Notes under the pieces: model-generated
Told to the model about the DNA's origin: nothing
The model's database searches: none
Seen by the model: only the letters and a program-made list of their open reading frames with translations
Source of the DNA: G965233625 sp965233625
Lineage (GTDB): Bacteria; Planctomycetota; Planctomycetia; Pirellulales; Pirellulaceae
Direction: 5' to 3'
NCBI GenBank assembly: GCA_965233625.1
Contig: OZ247499.1
Location: 4,340,001 to 4,404,000, forward strand
Length of the DNA stretch: 64,000 nt
Made by a program: the position numbers and the translations under genes
In this document: piece after piece, positions 35,356 to 43,614 of the stretch
How the letters are laid out: every line of letters begins with the position of its first letter
How positions within the stretch are numbered: position 1 is the first letter of the stretch

Positions 35356-35429
35356 CTTTAGAACGTATCGTCAGTGAACAAGTGAATAGTGTACTGTTGT
35401 TCCCTGCGTTAATCAACTTCGTTCTAAAG
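35356..35429. promoter_or_regulatory. nested inverted repeats upstream of recA (possible operator)
   Basis: A perfect 10-bp inverted repeat, CTTTAGAACG (35356-35365) and CGTTCTAAAG (35420-35429), encloses a second pair, GAACAA (35376-35381) and TTGTTC (35397-35402). All four half-sites contain GAAC or GTTC, the core of many LexA boxes. The spacings (GAAC-N11-GAAC) do not match the known proteobacterial or Gram-positive boxes. Function is inferred from the position 84-157 bp upstream of the recA start. Confidence 0.4.
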
Positions 35430-35601
35430 TAATAATCGCCGGCGCCCCGACACCTTAGGTCCATGGCCGGAAGAATTTTCTGAAAGACGCTCAATTGCCT
35501 TAAAAACAAAGCTAAAAGCGTGGTGAATCACCTGAAATCCGTAGGGCAGGCGCCTGCCTGCCGGTGGTCAGGTTAGATTCCAGTTCAACGGCAGGCGGGC
35601 G

Positions 35602-35649
35602 TGTTCAGTCCGGGGACATGGGTAACACCTGTTCGGGGACATGGGTAAC
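35602..35649. repeat. left terminal inverted repeat of the IS element
   Basis: Contains two direct copies of CGGGGACATGGGTAAC (35611-35626 and 35634-35649) separated by ACCTGTT. The paired copies are likely transposase binding sites. The outer tip is TGTTCAGTC. Confidence 0.88.
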
Positions 35650-35713
35650 GCTTTTAGCTTACTTGATCTGGGGTTTGAGTGCAGGCGGATGGCGGAGTTG
35701 AGCGGAGCGAAAC

Positions 35714-36868
35714 TCAGTTATCCGCCGGCGCGGTTGATACCTTCCCCGACTGGCGGTCTAACTGACCGATGCGGTAGCCGCGATAGTAAACCTCCCACTG
35801 CGAAGCGTCGATCTTTGGAGCCAGGCCGATCTGTTCGCCGCGGAACGCTTCGCTGATCTTGTACACCACGCCGCCGAAGCTGAACTGGCCGGAGCGGCCC
35901 ACCTGCCGCGTTTCAAACCGCTGGCTGTACGCAAACGCCGCCGGCTTCTGGAAGCGACGGAGGCTGGGCTGGTAACGGCTGATGGGCGTCGCTAGTTCCA
36001 GAGCTTCGTGCGGACGCTCCAGGTTGTAAATCGAACGCCAGTCGTCGAACCGGCTCTGCACTTCGCCCAGACCCGTGAACTGCCGCCCCTGAATCGTCTC
36101 CAGATTCAGCGTGCGATGAAACCGCTCCAGCTTCCCGCGGCCCTGCGGATAGTACGGCTGCCCGTGAATCACCTGCACGTCGTGACGCATCAGCCAGACC
36201 GTAAACTGCGTGTGCCGCGTGCTGCTTCCCTTCGTCCCCCACGGGTTGCCATTATCGACGTAAATCGCTCTGGGCAGGCCATATAACGCGAAGACTTCGC
36301 GGAAATGCGTCTGTACGGTCACGCGTTTCTGGTTCGCACAGGCGAACACGCCCAGCGAGAAACGCGAGTGGTCGTCGAGGATCGTCAGCGGGAAGCAGTT
36401 CGCGCCGCCCGCCAGCGCAAACTCTCCCTTGAAGTCCACTTGCCACAGGTCGTTGGCCGCGGGCCGTTCGAAGCTGCCATAAGCCCGGCTGCGGGTGGAG
36501 TCTTCCGCAGAGATGCAGCCGTGACGGTGTAGAATCGCCGTGATCGTGCTCGCCGCTGGCGGCGAGTGTCCCAGATCGCTCAGCCGCCGCCGGATCTTCC
36601 GGCCGCCCCAGGCAGGATGCGCCCGCCGGATCTCAAGCACCTGTTCCTCCAGCGAAGCACAGGTCTTACGAGGCGAACAGACCGGCCGCCGCGAACGGTC
36701 CACCAGCCCGCCACTGCCTTCCTCACGCCACCGCCTGAGCCACTTGTAGCCGGTCTTAGGCGACACGCCATACCGCCGGCAAAGTTCACGCACATTCGCC
36801 CCGTCCTGCGAAGCCAGCTGCACAAACTCCTCACGCAAACTCACAGCATCACTCTCCTTCCAGGCCAT
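35714..36868 (-). CDS. IS481-family transposase
   Basis: A 384-residue DDE transposase. The N-terminal helix-turn-helix is VRELCRRYGVSPKTGYKWLRRWRE, followed by a second HTH-like part (AWGGRKIRRRLSDLG). The catalytic core (rve domain) shows the first Asp in WQVDFKGEF, the second in IYVDNGNPWG, and the Glu in GKLERFHRTL. No frameshift or internal stop is seen, so it is probably functional. The ATG at 36868 (MAWKESDAVSLR) follows a GGGAG site and matches usual starts of the family; an upstream ATG at 36892 adds eight residues. Confidence 0.95.
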   Translation of the reverse strand: MAWKESDAVSLREEFVQLASQDGANVRELCRRYGVSPKTGYKWLRRWREEGSGGLVDRSRRPVCSPRKTCASLEEQVLEIRRAHPAWGGRKIRRRLSDLGHSPPAASTITAILHRHGCISAEDSTRSRAYGSFERPAANDLWQVDFKGEFALAGGANCFPLTILDDHSRFSLGVFACANQKRVTVQTHFREVFALYGLPRAIYVDNGNPWGTKGSSTRHTQFTVWLMRHDVQVIHGQPYYPQGRGKLERFHRTLNLETIQGRQFTGLGEVQSRFDDWRSIYNLERPHEALELATPISRYQPSLRRFQKPAAFAYSQRFETRQVGRSGQFSFGGVVYKISEAFRGEQIGLAPKIDASQWEVYYRGYRIGQLDRQSGKVSTAPADN

Positions 36869-36910
36869 AAATGCTCCCTTTTTAAGAAGCATTATCCCCA
36901 GTCAAAAAGT

Positions 36911-36958
36911 GTTACCCATGTCCCCGAACACCCGTTACCCATGTCCCCGGTCTATACA
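36911..36958. repeat. right terminal inverted repeat of the IS element
   Basis: Contains two direct copies of GTTACCCATGTCCCCG (36911-36926 and 36934-36949), the complement of the left-end motif, separated by AACACCC. The outer tip reads TCTATACA, ending in CA. Confidence 0.88.
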
Positions 36959-36977
36959 CGGGCGCCTGCCCTACACA

Positions 36978-37370
36978 TTATCCCGCTTCTTCGTCCCACT
37001 TCTTCTTGTAGTCGTCTTCGTTCATCAGCGATTCCAGTTCGCTTTCGTCGCTGATTTTGACTTTGATCATCCATCCCGCGCCGGTGGCGTCGTTGCTGAC
37101 GGGGTCGAGGTCGTCTTTGAGGGATTCGTTCACATCGGTGACTTCGCCGCTGACGGGGCAGTAGAGCGAACTGACGGACTTCACCGATTCGATCTCGCCG
37201 AACTCGTCGCCCTGGCCGAAACTGGCGCCGGATTCGGGCAGTTCAATGAAGACCAGGTCGCGCAGCTCGTGGGCGGCCAGTTCCGAGATGCCCACCACGG
37301 CAATCTTGTCGCCGCCTTCTTCTTCCACACGCACCCATTCGTGCGTTTCGCGATAAAGCAATGCTGTCAC
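36978..37370 (-). CDS. gcvH: glycine cleavage system H protein
   Basis: GcvH carries the aminomethyl group on a lipoyl arm between the P, T and L proteins. The 130-residue product has the lipoylation Lys in EIESVKSVSSLYCPVSGEV, with RETHEWVRVE at the start and GWMIKVKI near the end. The start codon is GTG, with an AAGGAA site 8 bases ahead. gcvT lies 43 bp upstream on the same strand, so the two are one operon. The IS element ends about 20 bp past the gcvH stop. gcvP is not in the window. Confidence 0.97.
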   Translation of the reverse strand: MTALLYRETHEWVRVEEEGGDKIAVVGISELAAHELRDLVFIELPESGASFGQGDEFGEIESVKSVSSLYCPVSGEVTDVNESLKDDLDPVSNDATGAGWMIKVKISDESELESLMNEDDYKKKWDEEAG

Positions 37371-37413
37371 TTCTTTATTTCCTTCTCACTGATGGCTGAG
37401 CTTTGGGCCTGGC

Positions 37414-38532
37414 CTATGACGTTCGTTTGTAGAAAGGTAAGGACACGACGGTCGCCGCTTCACGTCTTCCACGGATATCAATATAGAGGGTTGAGCCAAG
37501 CTCCGCCGCCTGCGGCGCGACATACGCCATGGCGATGGATTTCTGCAGCGTGGGCGAAAAACCGCCGCTGGTCACTTCGCCCACCTGCTCCTGCTCTGTA
37601 TGCACCGTAAAGTGTTCCCGCGGTACGCGGCGGCCCTGCATCTGCAGACCAATGCGGACGGGCGTGTCGGCGTTGTCGCGTGCGGCGGCAATTGCGTCGC
37701 GACCGCTGAACTGCCGGTCCTTCAGGTTGACGGCGAATTTAAGACCGGCCTGCAGCGGGTTGATCTCTTCGCTTAGTTCATGGCCATACAGCGGCATGGC
37801 GGCTTCCAGCCGGAGCGAATCGCGCGATCCAAGACCCGCCGCGCGGATGCCCACGCTTTCGCCCGTTTCCAGCAGTTTCTCCCAGACGGCGGTGGCGTGC
37901 TCGTTGGCAACGACAATTTCGCAACCATCTTCGCCGGTGTAGCCGGTGCGGCTGACGCCCGCTTCAACGCCTGCAAACGTCGTGATGGCGCCGGTGTAAT
38001 ACTTCATTCCGCTGACTTTTTCGCCGGCCAGCTTGTCGGCGATTTCCATTGCGTGGGGACCCTGCAGGGCGATCATCGTGGTCGTCAGCGTCAGGTCTTC
38101 AAACGCCACATCGCTGGCATCGGCCAGATGCTTGTTGATCCAGGCGGCGATCTTCTCGCGATTGCCCGCGTTAACCACCATGCTGAACTCACCGCTGGCC
38201 GCCCCGACGGCAGGCAGCCGGTAGACCAGCACGTCGTCCAGAATGCCACCATCTTCCCGGCACATCAGCCCGTAACGCACCTGCCCCGGCGCCATATCTT
38301 TCACACGCCGCGTGACCAGCCCATCTAAAAAGTCCGCGGCGCCGGCGCCGGCAAAGTTAAACCGCCCCATGTGCGACACATCAAACAGCGTGGCCGCCGA
38401 CCGCGTCGCCTGATGCTCCGCGACAATCCCTTCGTACTGCACGGGCATCGACCAGCCCGCAAAATCAACCATCGACCCACCATGCGCCACATGCCACGCA
38501 TGAAGGGGAGTTTCAGCAAGATCGTGGCTCAT
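37414..38532 (-). CDS. gcvT: aminomethyltransferase (glycine cleavage T protein)
   Basis: GcvT moves the methylene group from aminomethyl-lipoyl-GcvH to tetrahydrofolate, releasing ammonia. The 372-residue protein has the family start TPLHAWHVAHGGSMVDFAGWSMPVQY, then FDVSHMGRF (folate site region), IALQGPHA, SRTGYTGEDGCEI, and GLGSRDSLRLEAAMPLYGHEL. The C-terminal barrel domain ends the protein. The ATG has a GGAAGG site. It is the first gene of the gcvT-gcvH pair; no glycine riboswitch was recognised in the 131-bp upstream gap. Confidence 0.97.
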   Translation of the reverse strand: MSHDLAETPLHAWHVAHGGSMVDFAGWSMPVQYEGIVAEHQATRSAATLFDVSHMGRFNFAGAGAADFLDGLVTRRVKDMAPGQVRYGLMCREDGGILDDVLVYRLPAVGAASGEFSMVVNAGNREKIAAWINKHLADASDVAFEDLTLTTTMIALQGPHAMEIADKLAGEKVSGMKYYTGAITTFAGVEAGVSRTGYTGEDGCEIVVANEHATAVWEKLLETGESVGIRAAGLGSRDSLRLEAAMPLYGHELSEEINPLQAGLKFAVNLKDRQFSGRDAIAAARDNADTPVRIGLQMQGRRVPREHFTVHTEQEQVGEVTSGGFSPTLQKSIAMAYVAPQAAELGSTLYIDIRGRREAATVVSLPFYKRTS

Positions 38533-38663
38533 ACAGCCTTCCAGACATCAGCAGTCGCAACCAGAAACAATCGCAGCCCGCATTCTATCCAATTTAGCCG
38601 GAGGCTAAAGGATGGCTGTGGTAAAACGGGGAAGTGGCTTTGGCTTGAGAATGGTAACACACG

Positions 38664-39149
38664 ATGATCTGGTTTCCTGAACAATATCGCACCAACACGA
38701 TGGAACTGCCCGTCGTGGCAGCGATCTCCGCGGCGTTATCTGGGCTAGCCGGATTCTTCTCCAGCGTTGCGCCGGGGTGGGTCTCGATACTCTTCATTGT
38801 TGCAGCCACCATCATCCTGCTTCCTGCCGTTGCCATTATTTCGTACTGGCTTTACGCGGGCGCCTGGAACTTTCATGAACGTGTTAAATGGTCGGGTTCG
38901 TTCGATGGCCGCCTATCGACTCGCCGCGCTCTGAGTTGGGTCCGACGGCGCCCTGACCAGTACGTCCTGTTTGTTCAGTTGTATTCCGGCGGATTCGACG
39001 CCAGCCCCCTGGCGCCTGCGGCGATCCTTGAAGACCAGGCAGAAGGCAAACGCTTTGCAATCTTCCCGTCATCCTGGAAAATCATCGACGGCTGCAAAGA
39101 ACAGGGGGTCCCTGTCGTAAGAAACGATGGCCGCAAGGCCGCCGAATGA
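38664..39149 (+). CDS. hypothetical membrane protein
   Basis: A 161-residue protein not recognised as a family. Two hydrophobic segments (about 16-36 and 41-65, ending SYWLYAGAW) form a probable hairpin in the membrane. The rest is a soluble tail with many charged residues (LSTRRALSWVRRRPDQYVLF). The start is uncertain: ATG at 38664 or ATG at 38700 (MELPVVAAIS); neither has a clear ribosome site. A second small membrane protein follows 38 bp downstream on the same strand, possibly co-transcribed. Confidence 0.6.
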   Translation: MIWFPEQYRTNTMELPVVAAISAALSGLAGFFSSVAPGWVSILFIVAATIILLPAVAIISYWLYAGAWNFHERVKWSGSFDGRLSTRRALSWVRRRPDQYVLFVQLYSGGFDASPLAPAAILEDQAEGKRFAIFPSSWKIIDGCKEQGVPVVRNDGRKAAE

Positions 39150-39187
39150 GGTAGCAACGAGTGTCAGCAGATCAGGAGCGTCGCTAA

Positions 39188-39670
39188 ATGACCAAAAACC
39201 CTTATGAGACTCCGGACGCTGCCGGGGGAGAGGATGAGCGGGACGATGCTGGTCCGCAGAAGATTATTCTGACGCGTGAGGGACGGTTGAATCTGGGGTT
39301 TGCGGCGACGCTCTGTCGCGGGTTGGCGGTGTTCTGCGGCTTTGGGGCCTTGTTTCTGACGTATCGCCTGTATGCGAATCTGGGCTGGCTGACGATGTAT
39401 TACGGCCACTGGGGCCCGATGCATTATCTGGAGATCGCCCGCGGGCTGTACATTCCGGCGCTGGCGGTCACCGCGTGGCTGTTCTGGCAGTTCTACCGGT
39501 CGTTAAAGCTGGCCGCGATGCTCAAATTCATGCCCGGCAAGCAGCAAATGGAAGTCCACATCCAGCGGTTAACCTGGGTGCTGATCGGACTAAGTCTGTT
39601 CGCACTGATCAGCGTGATTGAAACCGTGTTCAAAGCATCGCTGATGTATTTTCAGCTAGGGGCTGTTTAG
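39188..39670 (+). CDS. small membrane protein with NPYETP start
   Basis: A 160-residue protein with three likely membrane spans (about 35-60, 82-106 and 130-156). The first residues, MTKNPYETPDAAGG, carry the NPY-x-x-P motif found at the start of many planctomycetal membrane proteins of unknown role. An AGGAG site precedes the ATG. I recognise no functional domain. Confidence 0.7.
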   Translation: MTKNPYETPDAAGGEDERDDAGPQKIILTREGRLNLGFAATLCRGLAVFCGFGALFLTYRLYANLGWLTMYYGHWGPMHYLEIARGLYIPALAVTAWLFWQFYRSLKLAAMLKFMPGKQQMEVHIQRLTWVLIGLSLFALISVIETVFKASLMYFQLGAV

Positions 39671-39709
39671 GAATTCTGACCAGACTGCGTACGTCGTTGA
39701 ATTAAGTTT

Positions 39710-40120
39710 CTATGGCGCTTGCTGAATTACGGTTGCAATGAAGTGCAAATGTTCCGCGCAGATCAGTGAAGCTGGATGGTCATCCCCGTCTTCTATTCGG
39801 CCGATGCATCTTTGACGTGACGTGTTTTCGGTCACGTATTGCGATATCTGGTCGTAATTGCCATCGGAATCTAGCGATGAATCAGTGTCCTGAAACCACT
39901 CTGGGTGCTCGTTTCTGGCCACCCACGTCGTTTCTTCCCGGCAAAGGTCGCACTGCTCATTGTCGAAGACATTGCACCCGATAAACGACGCGTACATTGC
40001 CGCCGATTCATAGTCAAGGTTGCTGAGAATATCCAACAGACCGCGACGTATTATCTTTGCCATTTCGTCGTGCAGTTTTGACTTGAGTTGAGGAGATGTC
40101 AGCAAGACAAAAACATGCAA
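39710..40120 (-). CDS. hypothetical protein with Cys motif
   Basis: A 136-residue soluble acidic protein with no family I recognise. It contains CNVFDNEQCDLCREE and a later LICAEHLHF, so four Cys/His residues could bind a metal or form a disulfide; this is only a possibility. The given start is TTG; an ATG at 40063 (MAKIIRRGLL) is the alternative, and neither has a ribosome site. It is probably real because of its long open frame and protein-like composition, but the evidence is modest. Confidence 0.45.
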   Translation of the reverse strand: MHVFVLLTSPQLKSKLHDEMAKIIRRGLLDILSNLDYESAAMYASFIGCNVFDNEQCDLCREETTWVARNEHPEWFQDTDSSLDSDGNYDQISQYVTENTSRQRCIGRIEDGDDHPASLICAEHLHFIATVIQQAP

Positions 40121-40169
40121 ACAAAGTTCGCGGAATGTAAAGAATTTCGCACCTTGCGAGCCGGCGTCC

Positions 40170-41492
40170 CTACTTCACTGCCTGCAGCGCGCGTTGTGCT
40201 TCCTGGTGGGAGGTGACGCCGAGAGCGATTTGCAGGATGGCTTCTTCCTGGAAGGTGCGGGCGCCGGCTTCGCGGGCGAGTGGGCGGAGCACTTCCATTT
40301 TCGGTTTTTTGACCAGCGCCTGCCGGATCTTTGAACTGACTTCCAGCGTTTCGTACACCGCAATCCGGCCGTTGTAGCCGCCTGCACGGCAGATGGGGCA
40401 TGGTGGCGGTACGGGCTGCTTCTGTTCTTCAAGCTGCTTGATCTGTTCGGGTGTCAGCGGTGGCTTGGGATTGTAGAACGCCTGCACGCGGCCGGCGGGA
40501 ATGCCCAGCTTCTGCAACAGTTGTGGCGGTGGCTGGTAGGGCACTTTGCAGTTACAGAGGCGGCGGATCAGCCGCTGGTTCACGACGCCGATAATCGCCT
40601 TGGCGAATTTCGCCGGATCGGGTTTAAGCATCATCACACGCAACAGCGCTTCGACGCATTCTTTGGCGCGGATGCGGGTGATCAGCAGAATCTGTTCCGT
40701 GGCGGCCAGGTTGACCAGCATCTTCACCGTCTCTGTGTCGGAACAGTCTGGCAGCACGACCACGTTCGGTTCTTTCAGCATCTCAGTGCGGAGGATCGCT
40801 GCGGGCGTCTGCCCGGCCATGCTGTCGTAGAACTTCGGCTCAATGTTGATGACTTCCGGGTCCGGGTTGTGCTTGTCTTCCACAGAGATAAAGTCGCGGA
40901 CGAAGCGGTCGGTGGCGCTGAGCGCGCCGTGAAACGTGGTGCGCAGTCCCTGATCCGGCGGCGCCGAAAACAGCACGATGCCATGATCGCGGTTCAGCCA
41001 GCCTTTGACTTGATCAAACGTCTTCTCACGCATGCCCAGGTCGGTCAGCTTGGGCGCGTCTTTCTGCACATGTTTCACGCCAATCAGCACGCGTTCACCG
41101 GTGGGCACGCCCTGACTGGTAAAGTCAACTTTGAACTTCTCTTTGTTGTGCTTGAACTGAAACACACCGCTCTGCCGGGCGCGGCGCTCGGCAGGGTTCA
41201 CACCGGCAAACTGCTTCATCGAAACCAGCATCGCATCGCCCGACATGCGGTCGCGGCCGCCGGCGGGCACCCAGATGCCGTCGATCGAATATTTCTGGCC
41301 GACCCCTTCGCGTGTGTAGTCCAGCATGACCTTATCGGCGCGGGCGTTCATTGCTTCCCACAGCACGACATGCGCGTGGCCGAAGCCGGGGTTCTGCCGG
41401 GCGATGCCGAACTGTTCGGGCGTCCACTCGCCGGCGGGATCGACCGTGATGGGCGGCATCTGAAACTGCGGTTGCTGCGGAGGTTGCGACAT
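40170..41492 (-). CDS. GspE/PilB-type ATPase with degenerate active site
   Basis: A 440-residue protein whose shape follows type II secretion/type IV pilus ATPases: an N-terminal domain (WEAMNARADKVMLD, YSIDGIW), the core, and a zinc-type C-terminal region (RRLCNCKVPY, CPICRAGGYNGRIAVYE). The nucleotide-binding motifs are lost. Walker A reads APPDQGLRTT (residues 177-186) instead of GPTGSGKTTT. Walker B reads VVVLPDCSD instead of a GEIRD type. The His-box STLHTN position reads ITRIRA. ATP hydrolysis is therefore unlikely, and a regulatory or scaffold role is inferred. The start ATG at 41492 is chosen; an upstream extension is unsupported. Confidence 0.85.
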   Translation of the reverse strand: MSQPPQQPQFQMPPITVDPAGEWTPEQFGIARQNPGFGHAHVVLWEAMNARADKVMLDYTREGVGQKYSIDGIWVPAGGRDRMSGDAMLVSMKQFAGVNPAERRARQSGVFQFKHNKEKFKVDFTSQGVPTGERVLIGVKHVQKDAPKLTDLGMREKTFDQVKGWLNRDHGIVLFSAPPDQGLRTTFHGALSATDRFVRDFISVEDKHNPDPEVINIEPKFYDSMAGQTPAAILRTEMLKEPNVVVLPDCSDTETVKMLVNLAATEQILLITRIRAKECVEALLRVMMLKPDPAKFAKAIIGVVNQRLIRRLCNCKVPYQPPPQLLQKLGIPAGRVQAFYNPKPPLTPEQIKQLEEQKQPVPPPCPICRAGGYNGRIAVYETLEVSSKIRQALVKKPKMEVLRPLAREAGARTFQEEAILQIALGVTSHQEAQRALQAVK

Positions 41493-41667
41493 AATCTTGC
41501 ACGAGTCGGAGAAGCGGAGCATCGCTGGCAGCCTCAGAACAAGGCCGCCGTCTAACACACTCTATTTATACCATGAAAAAAAGGCCGCCAGCATGGGTCC
41601 ACGGAATGAACCCCGGCTGGCGACCTGTATCCGCAATGGATGCGTTATCTGAAGGTGCTACAAAGCC

Positions 41668-43536
41668 TTACGCCTTCTTGGCTTTACCGGCTTCGGGCAC
41701 TTCAAACTTCTTGGCGATTTCTTCGCACTTGCTGCCATCGGGCGTGGCGTTCGAGTCAATGTCGAACCATTTGGAATCGAACTTCACGTATCCGGTTTCG
41801 TTCTCCGGCCCCATGGCGTGCTTGGCGGTGAGCGCCAGCACAGCGTCGGCAACGGCCACTTCTGGACGGCAGCGTGGCAGGTTCTCTGGAGCGCGGTTGC
41901 GGATGCACCAGGCCCAGTGCTCAATCTGCTCGGTGTAACCGCGGCTGACCGGGCCACTGTCGACGGCGGCTGCAGCCACGGCGGCAGGTGGTCCGCTTTC
42001 CTGCGTGTCCATGGTCGGGCCGCCAGAGCCGCCCTTCATGCCCACTTTGGTGGCTGTGTCAGAGTTCTTGTAGAGCATGACCTCTTTCTCTTTCTCCAGC
42101 ACCATCGTTCCCTTGGTGCCCATGATGACTTCACCATAGCCGCCAAAGCCGTTACCGTTGATGGACGAGTAACTTACAACGACCTTGCGGTTCTTGTTCT
42201 GGTCGTAAGGCTCAACGCCCTTACGCGGGAAGCCAGTCGCCGGGTCGTAGTAGCCCAGGTCGAAGTCTGCGTCATACTCCGGTCCAGGGAATTCGAACGA
42301 GCAGTACACGTGATCGTCCGAGTCACGGTCCTGCGGGAAGATGTGCCGCCCGCCGATGGCACGCACCGTCAGCGGATGCACAGGTGTCATCTTGTTACGG
42401 GAGCTGCCGGCTGTGTCTTCCGACTGTTTCCGCAGCGCGCTGATGAAGATGCTGGCGGCGTCCAGCTGGTGGCTGCCAAGTTCGGCCATCAGACCGCCGC
42501 CGGTGCGGTCCCATAAACGCCAGCGGACAAGCTCTTCCAGAGCGGTGCGTTCGCGACCGCCGATCTGGGCGCTTTCGTAGTCGAAGGCGGAGGCGTTGAC
42601 CTTGGCGTCTTTCTCCCAGGCTTTCCACTGGGCGATTTTCTTCTTTAACAGATCGATTTCAGAGCTGCCCGTAGTGCGTGCAAGCGTACGTTCCCAGGCT
42701 TCCCGCTTGGCCTTAATAGGATCGATGGTGATCTTCTTGCCGTCCTTCGAGATGCCTGGCTCACCGCCTGGAATAGGCTGTGCCCAGCTATCTTTACCGG
42801 GCAGGTTGCCGCGGTGCCACTGAGCGCGGATGTGATGGACCTGGCCCAGCACGCCCCAACGCAGCATGTTCACCGCGTTATCGTAGAGAATGTTGTAGTG
42901 ACGCTGATGGCCGGTGGCGAGCAGCAGGTCCTGAATCTCGGCGACGCGCGACATGACCTTACACTGCGCGATGTCGTGGGCCATCAGCTTTTCGGTCAGC
43001 ACATGTAGACCCTTGCCCATCGCTTCCACGGCGACACGTGCGTGCAGGTGAAGCGGCAGTGCAATGATGACGGCTTCGACATCGCTGTCGTTGAGCAGTT
43101 CCTTGTAGTCCTCGTAAACTTTCACATGTTCACGGGCTTCGTCTTCGGAGTTGTAGCCATAAACGTCCATCAAGCCGCGACGGGCGGCCCAGGCTGCGGG
43201 GCTGGCGTAGTCACCGTGGAATGCACGATGAATGCTTGAGGGGCGGATGTCGGCAATCGCGACCACATCTACATAGTCCGGATTGCAGGCGCCGATCAGC
43301 ACGTTGCCTTCGTCGCCGGTGCCAATCACACCGATGCGGACCGGATCAGCCAGTTTCTGATCGTATCCAAACCACATGGCGCCCAGGCCAGCACCCGAAA
43401 CGGCGCCGGCGCCGACGACGCCTTTCAGGAAGTCACGACGGCCGAAGCTTGGCCCTTCAGCTCCATCGAAAGCCGCCAGGGCGGTGTAGAAATTTGCCTT
43501 GCCGACTTCTTTTTCATCAGGCGTAAGAGCGTTCAT
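41668..43536 (-). CDS. Tat-exported Gfo/Idh/MocA family oxidoreductase
   Basis: A 622-residue NAD(P)-dependent oxidoreductase. A twin-arginine signal (SFGRRDFLKGVVG, residues 30-42) predicts export. The Rossmann fold follows with VRIGVIGTGDEGNVLIG, AIADIRPSS, and the conserved lysine region VLTEKLMAHD, an EKP variant in which Leu replaces Pro, so Lys is next to Met-Ala. It is longer than the typical 350-400 residues because of inserts. Sugar or polyol substrates are usual; the real one is unknown. The DoxX-like gene lies 78 bp upstream on the same strand. An AAGGAAA site precedes the ATG. Confidence 0.9.
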   Translation of the reverse strand: MNALTPDEKEVGKANFYTALAAFDGAEGPSFGRRDFLKGVVGAGAVSGAGLGAMWFGYDQKLADPVRIGVIGTGDEGNVLIGACNPDYVDVVAIADIRPSSIHRAFHGDYASPAAWAARRGLMDVYGYNSEDEAREHVKVYEDYKELLNDSDVEAVIIALPLHLHARVAVEAMGKGLHVLTEKLMAHDIAQCKVMSRVAEIQDLLLATGHQRHYNILYDNAVNMLRWGVLGQVHHIRAQWHRGNLPGKDSWAQPIPGGEPGISKDGKKITIDPIKAKREAWERTLARTTGSSEIDLLKKKIAQWKAWEKDAKVNASAFDYESAQIGGRERTALEELVRWRLWDRTGGGLMAELGSHQLDAASIFISALRKQSEDTAGSSRNKMTPVHPLTVRAIGGRHIFPQDRDSDDHVYCSFEFPGPEYDADFDLGYYDPATGFPRKGVEPYDQNKNRKVVVSYSSINGNGFGGYGEVIMGTKGTMVLEKEKEVMLYKNSDTATKVGMKGGSGGPTMDTQESGPPAAVAAAAVDSGPVSRGYTEQIEHWAWCIRNRAPENLPRCRPEVAVADAVLALTAKHAMGPENETGYVKFDSKWFDIDSNATPDGSKCEEIAKKFEVPEAGKAKKA

Positions 43537-43614
43537 ATTTTCAGTTTCCTTGAGTCGTTGCGTTGTCTTATGTTTTACCAGCGCGGAGCTGGCGTTGTTG
43601 CCAGTGGAGTGATG

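Larger units (their letters stand above)
35602..36958 (-). mobile_element. complete IS481-family insertion sequence, 1357 bp
   Basis: The element carries one transposase gene (minus strand) and imperfect 48-bp terminal inverted repeats beginning TGT(T/A)(C/T)AG(T/A)CCGGGG. The 5'-TG ... CA-3' ends are typical of IS481. A direct repeat CGGGCG flanks it at 35596-35601 and 36959-36964, the expected target duplication. It is inserted in a dispersed palindrome between recA and gcvH. The intact transposase, intact ends and target duplication suggest a recent, possibly still active element. Confidence 0.9.
35540..36974. repeat. dispersed inverted repeat split by the IS element
   Basis: The left arm CGTAGGGCAGGCGCCTGCCT begins at 35540, followed by the family spacer (GTTAGATTCCAGTTCAACG) and GGCAGGCGGGCG. 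The right end GGGCGCCTGCCCTAC lies at 36960-36974. Removing 35602-36964 rebuilds a normal copy (GCAGGCGGGCGCCTGCCCT), like that at 53257-53329. The element was therefore present before the insertion. Confidence 0.88.

Noticed and set aside
38533..38663. Glycine riboswitch ahead of gcvT
   Set aside because: The short gap lacks the paired conserved cores of the glycine aptamer.
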